DNA from: Magnetococcales bacterium
GTDB taxonomy: Bacteria > Pseudomonadota > Magnetococcia > Magnetococcales > Magnetaquicoccaceae
Assembly (NCBI GenBank): GCA_015231755.1
Contig: JADGAZ010000021.1
Span: forward strand, 1 to 64,000
Length of the DNA: 64,000 nucleotides
Direction: 5' to 3'
Shown here piece by piece: positions 46,245-55,687 of this stretch. The translations under genes were made by a program, and so were the position numbers. Below the pieces are notes generated by a model that did not search any database, was not told where the DNA came from, and saw only the letters and a list, made by a program, of their open reading frames with translations. How positions within the stretch are numbered: position 1 is the first letter of the stretch; the number at the start of each line of letters is the position of its first letter.

Positions 46245-47747
46245 ATGACGCCTGTTCCAACCCCATTGGCCCCGCCATCTCCCCCGCCTGAGAACTGGGC
46301 CGTCGACAGCTTTTATTTCCTGCCCGAACTGGCCCATGCTGCCGCCCGGCAAAATCGTCCGGTCAAATTGGCCCATCCCACCATCATCGGACAACAAGTC
46401 TGTTATTATCCCGGTCCCCCGGTGCCCTATGCCACCCCCAACATGGTGGCGGTCCCCATGGAGGACGCGGTCGACTTTTTCGCCTTCACCCGCTACCGCC
46501 GGCCCTCCAAACTGGTACTGCCCGTCGAATGGCCCGAAGAAAAACAACCCGTCGCCCTGGCATGGTTGAGCAAGACCCTTTCAGCCGCCCTGTCGCTCCG
46601 CAACACCGTGCAAGAGCGGTTGACCCAGACCATTCGACGCTCCACCGTGACGTTTTCAGCCAGACAACCCCTGCGGATCTATCTGGGCAGCAGCCGCTTG
46701 ACGACGGTGATGCAATACACCTCCAAAGGCATTGCCAAGGCCCTGGAGGAGCTGGGTCATGAAGTGACGCTGGATCTGGAACAAAACGGCCTGGAACAGT
46801 TGCATTTCTTTCATCATATCGACAAGATCGCCACCATCAATCCCCATTTGACCATTTGGGTGAACCACCTCAACAACTACATGCTCAGTCCGGAAGTGGT
46901 CAATTGCGCCTGGTTCCAGGATCCCATGTCCCAGATCGTCTCCGGTCAACCCCTGCCGTTGCGCAGCCGGGACGTGATCTTCTCCTTAAGCCCGGAAATC
47001 GACCATTATCTGCGCGGCTGCGGCGTCGAACACATCCAACGCCAATTCATGTGCGTGGATCATACCCTGTTCCGCGTCATGCCCGAGGTGCGTCGGGAAC
47101 CCAAAGTGGTGTTTGTGGGCAGTTCCTACCGGCCCCACCTGTCGAGCCTGCAAAACCAGCCCGGTTTTGAGGCCTTCATCGGCGCGTTGCAAGAGGCCTT
47201 CGCGCAGGGCCACCCGTTTCATCAAGGTTTTGTGCTGGAGACCGGACGACGCCATGGCATACTCCTGAACGACAGCTACTGGTCCTATGTGGCCAATTAC
47301 ATCGTGCGGGATACCACGGTGCGTTGGTTGTGCGCCAACCCCACCACCAAAGTGGAGATTTATGGTCGATACTGGGATCAGGATCCGCTGGTGGCCCCCC
47401 ATTACAAAGGGGAACTCCCCCATGGCCCGGCCCTGGCCGAAGTGTACAACTCGGCCTCCATGGCCTTGTGCGTCATCGTCAAGGAGCTCAACTCCCAGCG
47501 ACTGGCGGAAATCGCCGCCTGCGGCGCGGTACCGCTGATCTATGACACCCGGGATCTGGCGGAACCTCCCCACTGGGATGAGGACGCCCTGTTTTTCCGC
47601 ACCCAGGAGCAGTTGAACGCCTGCCTGCGACAACAACGACCCATGGGCAATCCGGAACGCATTGCCCTCCCTTTTCACTATACCACGTTGGCCCGCACCT
47701 TCCTGCGGGAGGTGGAACGGCTGACCGGAGTTGAAACCCTGCAATGA
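46245..47747 (+). CDS. CgeB-like family 1 glycosyltransferase
   Basis: A 500-residue protein whose C-terminal half resembles the CgeB/YkvP spore-protein type of glycosyltransferase: VFVGSSYRPHLSSL, a conserved KVEIYGRYWD, HGPALAEVYNSASMALCV and the acceptor end motif RLAEIAACGAVPLIYDT. The N-terminal about 130 residues (proline-rich, then PVPYATPNMVAVPMEDAVDF) are not recognised. No membrane helix is seen. It is the first gene of a compact operon; its stop overlaps the next ATG. Sugar and acceptor are unknown. Confidence 0.75.
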   Translation: MTPVPTPLAPPSPPPENWAVDSFYFLPELAHAAARQNRPVKLAHPTIIGQQVCYYPGPPVPYATPNMVAVPMEDAVDFFAFTRYRRPSKLVLPVEWPEEKQPVALAWLSKTLSAALSLRNTVQERLTQTIRRSTVTFSARQPLRIYLGSSRLTTVMQYTSKGIAKALEELGHEVTLDLEQNGLEQLHFFHHIDKIATINPHLTIWVNHLNNYMLSPEVVNCAWFQDPMSQIVSGQPLPLRSRDVIFSLSPEIDHYLRGCGVEHIQRQFMCVDHTLFRVMPEVRREPKVVFVGSSYRPHLSSLQNQPGFEAFIGALQEAFAQGHPFHQGFVLETGRRHGILLNDSYWSYVANYIVRDTTVRWLCANPTTKVEIYGRYWDQDPLVAPHYKGELPHGPALAEVYNSASMALCVIVKELNSQRLAEIAACGAVPLIYDTRDLAEPPHWDEDALFFRTQEQLNACLRQQRPMGNPERIALPFHYTTLARTFLREVERLTGVETLQ

Positions 47748-48853
47748 TGACACATCCCTGTGGCCAATTGAGTCCCAGAGGGGTTCTGGATATGGGCAGA
47801 CGCTGCCCTCACTCCTGCACCTTCTGTTTCTACAGTTTCTACGACAACTCCGACGACCAGTTTCATTATCTGCGTCGCGCCCCCTGGGTTTCCGGGGAGG
47901 CGTTGCGCCGGGTGCTGGACAGTTTCGTCTCCTGGGGGCTGACCCATTTCGACTATACCGGCGGGGAACCCTCCCTCCACCCGGAGTGCGTCGAAATCAC
48001 CCGCTACGCCCATCGGGAACTGGGGCTGAAAGGCCGGATGATCTCTTTGGGCATGTTTCTGCTGGCACCCCGCCCGCGGGGTGGCGTGCTGCTGGATGAC
48101 CTGCTGGATGCGGGACTGGATGATTTTCTTTTCTCGTTCCACACTGCGGATCCTGCTCTTTTCAAGCAGCTGACCGGGGCGGAACTGGACAAGCTGCACC
48201 GGGTGATGGATAACCTGGACGATCGGGGCTTTTCTTATTGCATCAACATCGTGGTGTCGTCGCTCAACGAGCAGACCCTGGCCGAGACCGTCGCGGCCCT
48301 GGGGGGACGGCGGGTGCGAATGGTCAATTTCATCATGATGCGCATGGACTGGGGCTTGCGCAACCGCCCCAACATCGCCATCGCCAAAAAGGGACGTCTG
48401 ACCCACACCATCCGCCATCTGACCGCCGCCGTGGACCTGTTGAACCAGGCCGGAATCGCGGTCAACATTCGCTACGCCCCCTATTGTCTGCTCAAGGGTT
48501 ACGAACGCCACATCGTCGGCTACAAGGGATTGCAACTCGACCCCTACGAGTGGCGCAACGGCACCCTGGCCGCCAGCGAGGGGGTTCCCTATCTGAAATG
48601 CCACACCCTCAATGAACACCGTCATGAGGTGGTTCCCCGGTTTGAAAACGATCCGGTCTACAAACTGGTGTTCGGTCCCCAATGCGCCGGGTGCGGCCTG
48701 CGTCCGATCTGCGACGGCGCAGACGCCTTCTACATCGAAGAGTTCGGCTGGGAGGAGTTCGTCCCCTACGCGCCACCGGTCATCCACGATTATGTCCATT
48801 TCCGCCACGATTATCCGGGTGTGTTTCTCCTGAAAGAGCAGCCGCATGAATAA
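47744..48853 (+). CDS. Radical SAM protein with SPASM-like cysteine tail
   Basis: A 369-residue radical SAM enzyme. The cluster-binding motif CPHSCTFC (CX3CX2C) is at residues 21-28, with the following GGE motif in DYTGGEPSLHPE. C-terminal cysteines (LKCHTLN, CAGCGLRPICDG) look like an auxiliary Fe-S cluster of the SPASM/twitch type. Substrate unknown; many such proteins modify peptides or sugars. Its start overlaps the previous stop and its stop overlaps the next start, so it is made in step with both glycosyltransferases. Confidence 0.87.
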   Translation: MMTHPCGQLSPRGVLDMGRRCPHSCTFCFYSFYDNSDDQFHYLRRAPWVSGEALRRVLDSFVSWGLTHFDYTGGEPSLHPECVEITRYAHRELGLKGRMISLGMFLLAPRPRGGVLLDDLLDAGLDDFLFSFHTADPALFKQLTGAELDKLHRVMDNLDDRGFSYCINIVVSSLNEQTLAETVAALGGRRVRMVNFIMMRMDWGLRNRPNIAIAKKGRLTHTIRHLTAAVDLLNQAGIAVNIRYAPYCLLKGYERHIVGYKGLQLDPYEWRNGTLAASEGVPYLKCHTLNEHRHEVVPRFENDPVYKLVFGPQCAGCGLRPICDGADAFYIEEFGWEEFVPYAPPVIHDYVHFRHDYPGVFLLKEQPHE

Positions 48854-49886
48854 ACTCACCATCCTCCTCACCACCCAAAACCGGCGGGCCACGCTGCAAC
48901 GCGCCCTGGAGGCGATTTTCGCCACCGTGGATCCGGCCATCCCCTTCGAGGTGCTGGTGGCGGACGATGGTTCCACGGACGACACCCCGGCCTTTCTGAA
49001 CGCCCTGGCCGGGTCGAACCCCTCCGTCTCGACGCTGCGCAATCCCACCGCCCGCGGACCCGCCGCCGCCCGCAACCGGGGCATCCGACAGGCCAGCGGG
49101 GATTTTGTGCTGATCGCCGGGGATGACGTGATCTTTCAGGCCGGGGCCATCGGGCTTTTATACCACCACGCCCTCACCCATGACATGAGCCGCGCCTCGG
49201 TGATCGGCAACATCGGCCCCTGTCCGGAAGGAATCACCCCCTTCGAGCACTGGTGCAGCCACGGGGGTTCCCAGTTCACCCACTACCGGATCCAGGAGTC
49301 CGAACGCCTGGATTGCGGCGAGGCCTATTTCTACACCAGCAACATTCTCACCCCCCGGACCCTGCTCCTGGAATACCCCTTCGACGAAAGTTTTCCTTAT
49401 CCCCGTTACGAAGACCGAGAACTGGGCTACCGGTTGCGTCGGGCCATCGGGCATGTGATCCACTATGAAAAAAACGCCCTGAGTACCCATCGCCATCCCC
49501 TGCGGTTTGCCAATTGGCTGACGGGTTTCAAGACCTTCGTCTGGTCCGCGCTCCACTTCGCCAATCTTTACCCCCACGACGCGACCTTGGCCAGACAGTT
49601 GGGACTGGAGCGGGCACGAAACGAAACCCGCTTCGATTTCAGCGCGTTGACCGTGGCCGCGGAAACTCTGAACGCCAAACATCCGCTTTATTTTTCGGAG
49701 GATCCGACCATCAGCGGCCCGGCCCGGCAGGAACTCGGTCAAGGATTCCGGCTGATTCAGGAGTTCTTCCGGATGATGTATTTCCGGGAGTGGCTCACCC
49801 TGCCACCCCAGTACGATGCCCGTCACGATCTCCACGCCAACCAGGCGGCCACGCGGCTGCTGGCGCAACTTTCCGGAGCGTTGTAA
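48846..49886 (+). CDS. Family 2 glycosyltransferase
   Basis: A 346-residue soluble GT-A enzyme: TILLTTQNRRATLQRALEA, the nucleotide-sugar motif ADDGSTDDTPAF, GPAAARNRGIRQASGDF, the metal-binding region IAGDDVIFQ and a late YEDRELGYRLRR matching the ED acidic motif. The C-terminal third is specific to this protein. It overlaps the radical SAM gene by eight bases and is followed by a B12-type radical SAM gene 5 bp later. Confidence 0.88.
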   Translation: MNKLTILLTTQNRRATLQRALEAIFATVDPAIPFEVLVADDGSTDDTPAFLNALAGSNPSVSTLRNPTARGPAAARNRGIRQASGDFVLIAGDDVIFQAGAIGLLYHHALTHDMSRASVIGNIGPCPEGITPFEHWCSHGGSQFTHYRIQESERLDCGEAYFYTSNILTPRTLLLEYPFDESFPYPRYEDRELGYRLRRAIGHVIHYEKNALSTHRHPLRFANWLTGFKTFVWSALHFANLYPHDATLARQLGLERARNETRFDFSALTVAAETLNAKHPLYFSEDPTISGPARQELGQGFRLIQEFFRMMYFREWLTLPPQYDARHDLHANQAATRLLAQLSGAL

Positions 49887-49891
49887 CCCCC

Positions 49892-51676
49892 ATGCCTCCC
49901 GATCCGACCGACTTTCTCACCCCCCTGACCGCCCTGCTGGGGCAAAAGCCTTTGGGCAACCGGGAAATTTGTCTGATCGTGCCGCCGTTTCACGACGCGG
50001 AGACGATCCAACCCGCCATTGCCAAGGCGCGCCGGTACATGACCCACATTCCCTATGGTCTGCTCTGTCTGGCGGCGGCGGTCCACCAGCATCTCAGCGG
50101 CTGGCGGGTGCGCATCGTGGATTTGAACACCGAAAACCTCTTGCAGGCGGTGTTGGAACAACCCCACGGTTATGACCACCTGATGGAGACCATTCCCACC
50201 GGTTGCGCCCTGTACGGGGTCTCGTGGATGTTCGTCTCCGCCGAACAACCGGCCCTGGAAATCATGAAACGGCTCAAGGCCCGAGGGGTGTTTCTGGTGG
50301 CCGGCGGGGTGCAGGCCTCCTTCGACGCCGAGTCGCTGGTGGAGGGATGGGTGGATCTGGTGGTCAAACGGGAGGCGGAATTCACCCTGGTGCGGCTGCT
50401 GGCGTTGTGGGAGTCGGTGCAGACCGGACAACCCTGGGTTCCCCCCACAGGCCCGGACGAGTGGGTCAATCTGGTGTTTCGCCACGAGGGGATCACCCAT
50501 CGGCTGCCGGAACGGTTTCAGCAACCCCCCACATTGGACATCCGGGAAGAGTATCGCAAGGTGAACCTGCCCGACTATTCCCGGGCCGGAGCGCCGAGTG
50601 TCTGGGTGCGGCTGCTGGCGGGAGAAGAGAAACTCTTTGCCAATGTCTTGAATGTGCGGGGATGTCGGGCGCGTTGCACCTTTTGTCAGGTGGCGGAATA
50701 CAATGGTCGCGGGGTGCGTCCCAGAGGCTTCGAGGATGTGGCGGCGGAAATCGCCTTTTTGTACCACGAGAAGCAGGTGCGGCACATCGAATGGGTGGAT
50801 GACGACTTTCTCGCCCATCCCGATCAGGCGCTGGCCCTGCTCCAGGCCATCGCCGCCATGGGCCTGCCGGATCTGACCTTTTCGTGCATCAACGCTTTGA
50901 TGGCCAGCTCCATCGACGCCACCATCGCCCAGGCCCTGGACGACGCCGGATTCCGGCATGTGGGCTTCGGGGTGGAGTCCGGCAGCGTGGCCCGGCTCAA
51001 GCAGTTGCGCAAGCCGGTCTCGTTGAGCAAGGTCAAACAGGTGTGCGAACTGCTGAAAACCCGACATCCCCGCATCTGGATCCATGCCAATTTCATGCTG
51101 GGCTACCCGGACGAGACCATCGGCGAACTGCTGAACACCTTCGAGTACGCCCGTGGGTTGCAAATCGACTGGTGCGCCTGCACGGTGTTGATTCCGCTGC
51201 AAAACACCCCGATTCACAAGGAGCTGTCCGAACGGCAGGATGATCACGCCACCCGACGCCTGGGACAGCGCAACGCCACCTTGGCCAGTCCGGGACGGGA
51301 TCTGGCCTATCAGAAAAAAAGCTATGACGACAAGTTCGCCAAGGTGATCGATTTTCGCGCCCTGGATCCAACCAGACCGGCCACGCGGGAGGAGATCCAG
51401 CAGTTTCACGTCTTTTTCACCGTGTTCGTCAACCTGCTGAACAATGTCAATCTGGGACCGACCGGGCAGCCGGAACGGATGTTGCGCATGACCGAAGACA
51501 CCCTGCGGGCCTATCCCATGGATCCGGTCTCCTGGATGATTCACGCCGAATGCGCCAAACGGTCCCACGACTGGCCCCGGCATGAGTGGGCCATGGGCAG
51601 ACACCGTCAGGCTTTGGCCGATTCCCGGTTCTGGCAGGAATTCTTTGAACTTTATGGAGTGGTGCCCTGGTCATGA
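49892..51676 (+). CDS. B12-binding-type radical SAM protein (first of two)
   Basis: A 594-residue class B radical SAM protein. The N-terminal about 180 residues have the alternating strand-helix pattern of a cobalamin-binding fold (IPYGLLCLAAAVHQHL, FLVAGGVQASFD) but no DXHXXG signature. The Fe-S motif is CRARCTFC at about residues 260-267, followed by WVDDDFLAHPDQ and FGVESGSVARLKQLRK. The C-terminal extension (about 460-594) is not recognised. Members of this group methylate or rearrange unactivated carbons; the substrate is unknown. The stop overlaps the next ATG. Confidence 0.85.
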   Translation: MPPDPTDFLTPLTALLGQKPLGNREICLIVPPFHDAETIQPAIAKARRYMTHIPYGLLCLAAAVHQHLSGWRVRIVDLNTENLLQAVLEQPHGYDHLMETIPTGCALYGVSWMFVSAEQPALEIMKRLKARGVFLVAGGVQASFDAESLVEGWVDLVVKREAEFTLVRLLALWESVQTGQPWVPPTGPDEWVNLVFRHEGITHRLPERFQQPPTLDIREEYRKVNLPDYSRAGAPSVWVRLLAGEEKLFANVLNVRGCRARCTFCQVAEYNGRGVRPRGFEDVAAEIAFLYHEKQVRHIEWVDDDFLAHPDQALALLQAIAAMGLPDLTFSCINALMASSIDATIAQALDDAGFRHVGFGVESGSVARLKQLRKPVSLSKVKQVCELLKTRHPRIWIHANFMLGYPDETIGELLNTFEYARGLQIDWCACTVLIPLQNTPIHKELSERQDDHATRRLGQRNATLASPGRDLAYQKKSYDDKFAKVIDFRALDPTRPATREEIQQFHVFFTVFVNLLNNVNLGPTGQPERMLRMTEDTLRAYPMDPVSWMIHAECAKRSHDWPRHEWAMGRHRQALADSRFWQEFFELYGVVPWS

Positions 51677-53724
51677 ACGATACGACATCCCCGTTGATCC
51701 CGGTCTGGATGGGAGATTTCAGCCATCACAGCAACACCTTCCGCACCTTTCCCCTGGGTGTGGGCACGGTGGCGGCCTATGCCCACCGGGCGTTCAAGAC
51801 GAGTCACACGTTTCACATTTTCAAGTCCGCCGAGACTTTTTTCCAAACCAGTCTGGAGGCGGCCCCGACCATCGTCGCCATCTCCAGTTATGTCTGGAAC
51901 GCCAAACTGACCGAAGCCCTGCTGGTGCGTCTGAAACAACGCCATCCCCGAACTGTCGTCATTCTGGGTGGACCCAACTATCCTCTGGAACCGAACAAAC
52001 AACGGGAATTCTTCCAGACCCGGCCCTGGCTGGATTTTTTTGTGGTGGGAGAAGGAGAAGTCCCCTTCGCCGCGTTGCTGGGACAGTTGATGGCGGCAGA
52101 CAACGACCCGGAGCGGCTGAAGGCCTCCGGTCAGACGTTGCCGGGATGCCATTATCTGTATCAAGGCCAACTGGTCACCCATCCCACCCCCAAACGGCTG
52201 ACGGATCTGAACCAGATTCCCTCCCCCTACCTGGACGGCTTGCTGGACCACTTCTTTCCGCAACACTTGAGTCCGTTGCTGCAACTGGCCCGGGGATGTC
52301 CCTTCGCCTGCACCTATTGCAGCGAAGGGGATGACTATTACAACAAGATCCGCCACTACGACACCGCCCGCTTTGAAGCCGAATTGCGCTACATCGCGGC
52401 ACGGATTCCCGACAAGGAGATCACGCTGCATCTGGCGGATTCCAATTTCGGCATGTTTTCCCAGGACGTGGAAGCCTGCGCGGCGATTCGTCGGGTGCAA
52501 GACGAGTTCGGCTGGCCGATCCGCATCGACACCTCCCTGGGCAAAAACCGGGTGGAAACCATCTTGAACGCGGTCAAGCAACTCAAATACGGCACGGTCT
52601 GGTACAGCGCCGCGTTGCAAAGCACCTCCGAGAACGTGTTGCGCAACATCAAACGGCGCAACATCTCCACCGGACAACTGTTCGCCACCGCCCGGGCCAC
52701 CAGCGCGTACAACAAAGGCACCAACTCCGAAATCATTCTCAATCTGCCGGGAGACAGTCGCGCCGATCACCTGCATACCGTGCGCGAAATCATCGAAGGG
52801 GGCATCTCCCGGATTCGGATGTACACCCTGCTGTTGCTCACCGGCACCGAGATCGAAACCGCAGCCCATCGGCAGCAGTTCGGCTTGAAGACCCGCTTCC
52901 GGGTGCTGCCCCGCAACTTCGGTCATTACCAACTGGACGGCGAGCGGGTGCCGATTGCCGAAATCGGCGAAATCATCGTGGAAAGCGACAGCATGGATTA
53001 CGAGGCTTATCTGTATTGCCGTCTGTTCGATCTATCGGTGGAGGTCTTTTACAACGATCACTATTTCCTGGAAGTGGAAGGACTGCTGGAGCATCTGGGT
53101 CTGTCGATGTTCGATTTCGTCCTGGCCTGTCACGATCTGCTGGAGGCGTATCCCCGGGAGTTGCGGGCCATCTACCAGGGATTGCAGGCGTCGATCGAAA
53201 AAGAGTTGTGGGAGTCCCAGGAGAAGCTGGAAGCCTTCATCCAGATCCCCGGCAATCTGGAACAGTATGCCGAGGTGGAGCACGAAAACAGTCTGGCCAC
53301 CAACCGTGCCCTGGCGGTATTCACCTGCGGGGATCAGTTGCACGACATCGCCCGGCGGGGTCTGTTGGCCCTGTTGGAACGGGCCGGACGGCTGGACGAG
53401 TCCATGACCCGCTATGTGGAAGAGATGATCCGCTTCAGTTGGCAACGCAAACGGGGCCTGCTGGAGCCGCATCATGTCTATCAAGACGCCTTCGCGTTCG
53501 ATTTCCAGGCATTGGCCAAGAACGGATTCCACGGCGACCCCCTGGCCTCCCAACGTCCCCAGGAGCGCCGTTACTCCTTCTGGCATGAGCCAGAAGTGGC
53601 CTCAGACATCACCCGACTGTATCGACAAGGCCAAACCCCGGTGGCCGGGATTCGCAATATTCTGTTCTACTCCATCGCGGCCAACCCGGCGGATCACTAT
53701 TATCGCTCTTTCGCCGCCGCCTGA
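51673..53724 (+). CDS. B12-binding-type radical SAM protein (second of two)
   Basis: A 683-residue protein, last gene of the operon. The N-terminal domain (FPLGVGTVAAYAHRAF, VVILGGPNYPLE, FFVVGEGEVPFAALL) matches the B12-binding fold, the radical SAM motif is CPFACTYC at about 216-223, and an unusually long C-terminal region (about 450-683) is helical and unrecognised. It is only distantly similar to the preceding protein, so the pair probably catalyses different steps. Its last codons lie inside a direct repeat and overlap, antisense, the remnant of a lectin gene. Confidence 0.85.
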   Translation: MNDTTSPLIPVWMGDFSHHSNTFRTFPLGVGTVAAYAHRAFKTSHTFHIFKSAETFFQTSLEAAPTIVAISSYVWNAKLTEALLVRLKQRHPRTVVILGGPNYPLEPNKQREFFQTRPWLDFFVVGEGEVPFAALLGQLMAADNDPERLKASGQTLPGCHYLYQGQLVTHPTPKRLTDLNQIPSPYLDGLLDHFFPQHLSPLLQLARGCPFACTYCSEGDDYYNKIRHYDTARFEAELRYIAARIPDKEITLHLADSNFGMFSQDVEACAAIRRVQDEFGWPIRIDTSLGKNRVETILNAVKQLKYGTVWYSAALQSTSENVLRNIKRRNISTGQLFATARATSAYNKGTNSEIILNLPGDSRADHLHTVREIIEGGISRIRMYTLLLLTGTEIETAAHRQQFGLKTRFRVLPRNFGHYQLDGERVPIAEIGEIIVESDSMDYEAYLYCRLFDLSVEVFYNDHYFLEVEGLLEHLGLSMFDFVLACHDLLEAYPRELRAIYQGLQASIEKELWESQEKLEAFIQIPGNLEQYAEVEHENSLATNRALAVFTCGDQLHDIARRGLLALLERAGRLDESMTRYVEEMIRFSWQRKRGLLEPHHVYQDAFAFDFQALAKNGFHGDPLASQRPQERRYSFWHEPEVASDITRLYRQGQTPVAGIRNILFYSIAANPADHYYRSFAAA

Positions 53725-53803
53725 CCGCCATCCGCTCCAGAGAGGTTCACGGGTGGGCCGAAGGCCAACCAGCTCACCCGGACCTCTCGGGGTCGCTCCT
53801 CGA
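53677..53803 (+). repeat. Direct repeat, left copy, flanking the nuclease module
   Basis: This 127-base segment matches 55640-55766 without gaps at a constant offset of 1963 bases. Positions 53717-53803 differ at only 3 of 87 bases; 53677-53716 is more diverged. It holds the end of the second B12 radical SAM gene and, antisense, the end of an H-type lectin gene. Confidence 0.88.
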
Positions 53804-53812
53804 TACACCGTA
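53700..53812 (-). pseudogene. Remnant: 3' end of an H-type lectin gene
   Basis: On the minus strand this encodes about 35 residues ending EERPREVRVSWLAFGPP...GGQAAAKER and then TAA. It matches the C-terminus of the intact lectin at 55663 (EDRPREVRVSWLAFGPP...GGQAEEKER). No upstream part of the gene remains; the nuclease gene's stop lies directly beyond it. Confidence 0.8.
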
Positions 53813-53815
53813 TCG

Positions 53816-54625
53816 TTACAATTCAAGACGTTTGATGGAAAACGTATCTGCAACAGCTTTGGCATGTTGTTGCAAAGGCTCTGTTTGAGATTGTTTCCAA
53901 CCTTCCAGCACTTCCCGATAGCTGCATGCCACAAAGACCACTTCGTCATTGCGTACCGCCTGCGAGAACAAGGCCACTTCCTGGCGATGTTCCTCCACCA
54001 TTCTGACATCTATCGGTCGTTGATCTGGCCACATCATTGGTTCGGCGTACAGATAATAAAGAACTGGACATTTCCCATGATTGCGTCTGCCAGGTTGGAC
54101 CTCGGTGCGAAGAGCGAAAGCATGTTTGATGAGTTGGGCCGCATCCAAATGTTGGAAGGTCATTGACTGGTTGTTTAAAGAGTCGCGCATGTTTTCGTAA
54201 CCGGTCATCCGATCCCCCCAAACCAAACGCCAGTAGGCTTCGGCGAAGTGGACGGCAGGATGTGCGCGAAAAGGTTCGTAGCGCTTCGATTCTACGCCGA
54301 TCAATGCCGAATGGGTGGTGATCAACACATCCAGGCAGGGATGACGTCCACCACTCCAAGGAAACTTCACGATCTGTTCGAGCGCCAGGGTCTGTACGGG
54401 CCATCCGCACTCCTGGCAACCCGGCAAGACAGGAAGAAGGTCAGGCTGTTGGAGAAAATAACCGAATGCATTCGCCACCAATGCCGCCGAAGATTCTGGA
54501 TTCGCGAATTTTCCACTTTGGATTTCGCTGCCTGGTGCCGCATCGTAACAGGCGCGAATCTTCTCTTCGGACACTCCGGGCAACACAATGATGCTGGGTT
54601 TTAATCCTTCTGGCTGCGTTTGCAT
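53816..54625 (-). CDS. PD-(D/E)XK nuclease-like protein
   Basis: A 269-residue protein with a likely PD-(D/E)XK core: LDVLITTHSALIGVESKRYEPF (shown shortened: Asp in CLDVLI, then ESK in GVESKRYE). It lacks membrane helices and a recognisable DNA-binding domain. Two CXXC-like pairs are not obvious beyond CQECG. It follows the other nuclease-like gene with 2 bp between them, so the two act together. The base composition is more AT-rich than the flanks. A restriction or defence role is possible; the family is not certain. Confidence 0.65.
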   Translation of the reverse strand: MQTQPEGLKPSIIVLPGVSEEKIRACYDAAPGSEIQSGKFANPESSAALVANAFGYFLQQPDLLPVLPGCQECGWPVQTLALEQIVKFPWSGGRHPCLDVLITTHSALIGVESKRYEPFRAHPAVHFAEAYWRLVWGDRMTGYENMRDSLNNQSMTFQHLDAAQLIKHAFALRTEVQPGRRNHGKCPVLYYLYAEPMMWPDQRPIDVRMVEEHRQEVALFSQAVRNDEVVFVACSYREVLEGWKQSQTEPLQQHAKAVADTFSIKRLEL

Positions 54626-54627
54626 GG

Positions 54628-55611
54628 CTACACCGATTTGATCCGACCTGTGGACGGATCCCAGGTCGCAAGACGCATGGCTACTCCTCCCGTCCAGTCA
54701 TGGAACTGACGAATCAGATGTTCCGCAAAGGGTTTGGCTTTTCTTTTGCGACCGGCATGGTGATAAAAATCGTCAGGAGCGATGATACACCCCATGACAG
54801 GCAGTTCTGACGGCAAGTGAAGATCAGGATTGCGGAGATGAAACAAAATCTTTGCCGCATCGCTGAGTTGCAGCAATTTAAGTTGCCGCATGTTCTCTAC
54901 AACGGCATACCATACATGATTCGCCTCGGACTTGACTTCACAGATTGCCAATAGATACTCCGCATCCTTGCGCAGAAGCAAAAAAAGATCGGCTTCCACA
55001 TTCCCGCGTCGTCCTCCGCCAGGATCCGTGGTTAAAGGCATGGCGTTGATGCCATCAATCACCTGATATCCCAGAAAATTCAGTCTATGGAACTGATCGA
55101 TCAGGATTTCATGTTCCATTTGATGTTCACCGGGATTCGGTCTGCCGCGATCCCCCCGGCGATATCGATCATCGTCCCGCAGTTGCGGATCGACGCCCCG
55201 CTTCCACCCCCCCGGGACAGGTTGATTCCAAAGTTGTCGCAAACTTTCGATACGTTGTTGAGGTTCAGGCAGATCCGATCCAGTATAACTCATCAGATCG
55301 TCCCAACGTTGGCGCCACGCCTGAAAAGAATCTGTTGCCTGGACACTATGCGAAGGACTATCCGCAGCCATGGAGCGTTTCACAGGTTCGATTATTCCTT
55401 GATAGGTCTCGGCGACATGATGGACAAATTCGTCAAGAGAATGAAAGTTTATTGCTCTTGCTGTCAACTCTCTTTCCAAATTTTCACAGGGTGGCTTCAT
55501 TCGGATAGTGTAACTGTATTGGCCCAATTGATTCTTCTCAGTACAGACATTGACCGTTTGTGATTTGGCTCCGGTGGCAACTTTTACCTTACGACCACAG
55601 ATTGTCAACAT
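54628..55611 (-). CDS. Second PD-(D/E)XK nuclease-like protein
   Basis: A 327-residue protein. The C-terminal half carries NVEADLFLLL followed by LLAICEVKSEAN, matching the D...EXK signature of PD-(D/E)XK nucleases. The N-terminal 150 residues are helical and unrecognised. The ATG at 55611 has GGAG five bases upstream. It is the first gene of a two-gene unit of lower GC than the surroundings, bounded by the direct repeats, which suggests acquisition by transfer. Substrate and partners are unknown. Confidence 0.65.
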   Translation of the reverse strand: MLTICGRKVKVATGAKSQTVNVCTEKNQLGQYSYTIRMKPPCENLERELTARAINFHSLDEFVHHVAETYQGIIEPVKRSMAADSPSHSVQATDSFQAWRQRWDDLMSYTGSDLPEPQQRIESLRQLWNQPVPGGWKRGVDPQLRDDDRYRRGDRGRPNPGEHQMEHEILIDQFHRLNFLGYQVIDGINAMPLTTDPGGGRRGNVEADLFLLLRKDAEYLLAICEVKSEANHVWYAVVENMRQLKLLQLSDAAKILFHLRNPDLHLPSELPVMGCIIAPDDFYHHAGRKRKAKPFAEHLIRQFHDWTGGVAMRLATWDPSTGRIKSV

Positions 55612-55639
55612 AAGAGCTCCATTGCTTTACATATATTGC

Positions 55640-55687
55640 ACGACCCATCCGGCGAATCACGATTATCGTTCCTTTTCCTCCGCCTGA
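55640..55687 (+). pseudogene. Remnant: 3' end of a radical SAM gene
   Basis: Reading forward, THPANHDYRSFSSA and TGA match the end of the upstream radical SAM protein (ANPADHYYRSFAAA, stop). The similarity stops where the AT-rich nuclease module begins. It shows that the right repeat copy once followed a complete radical SAM gene. Confidence 0.65.
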
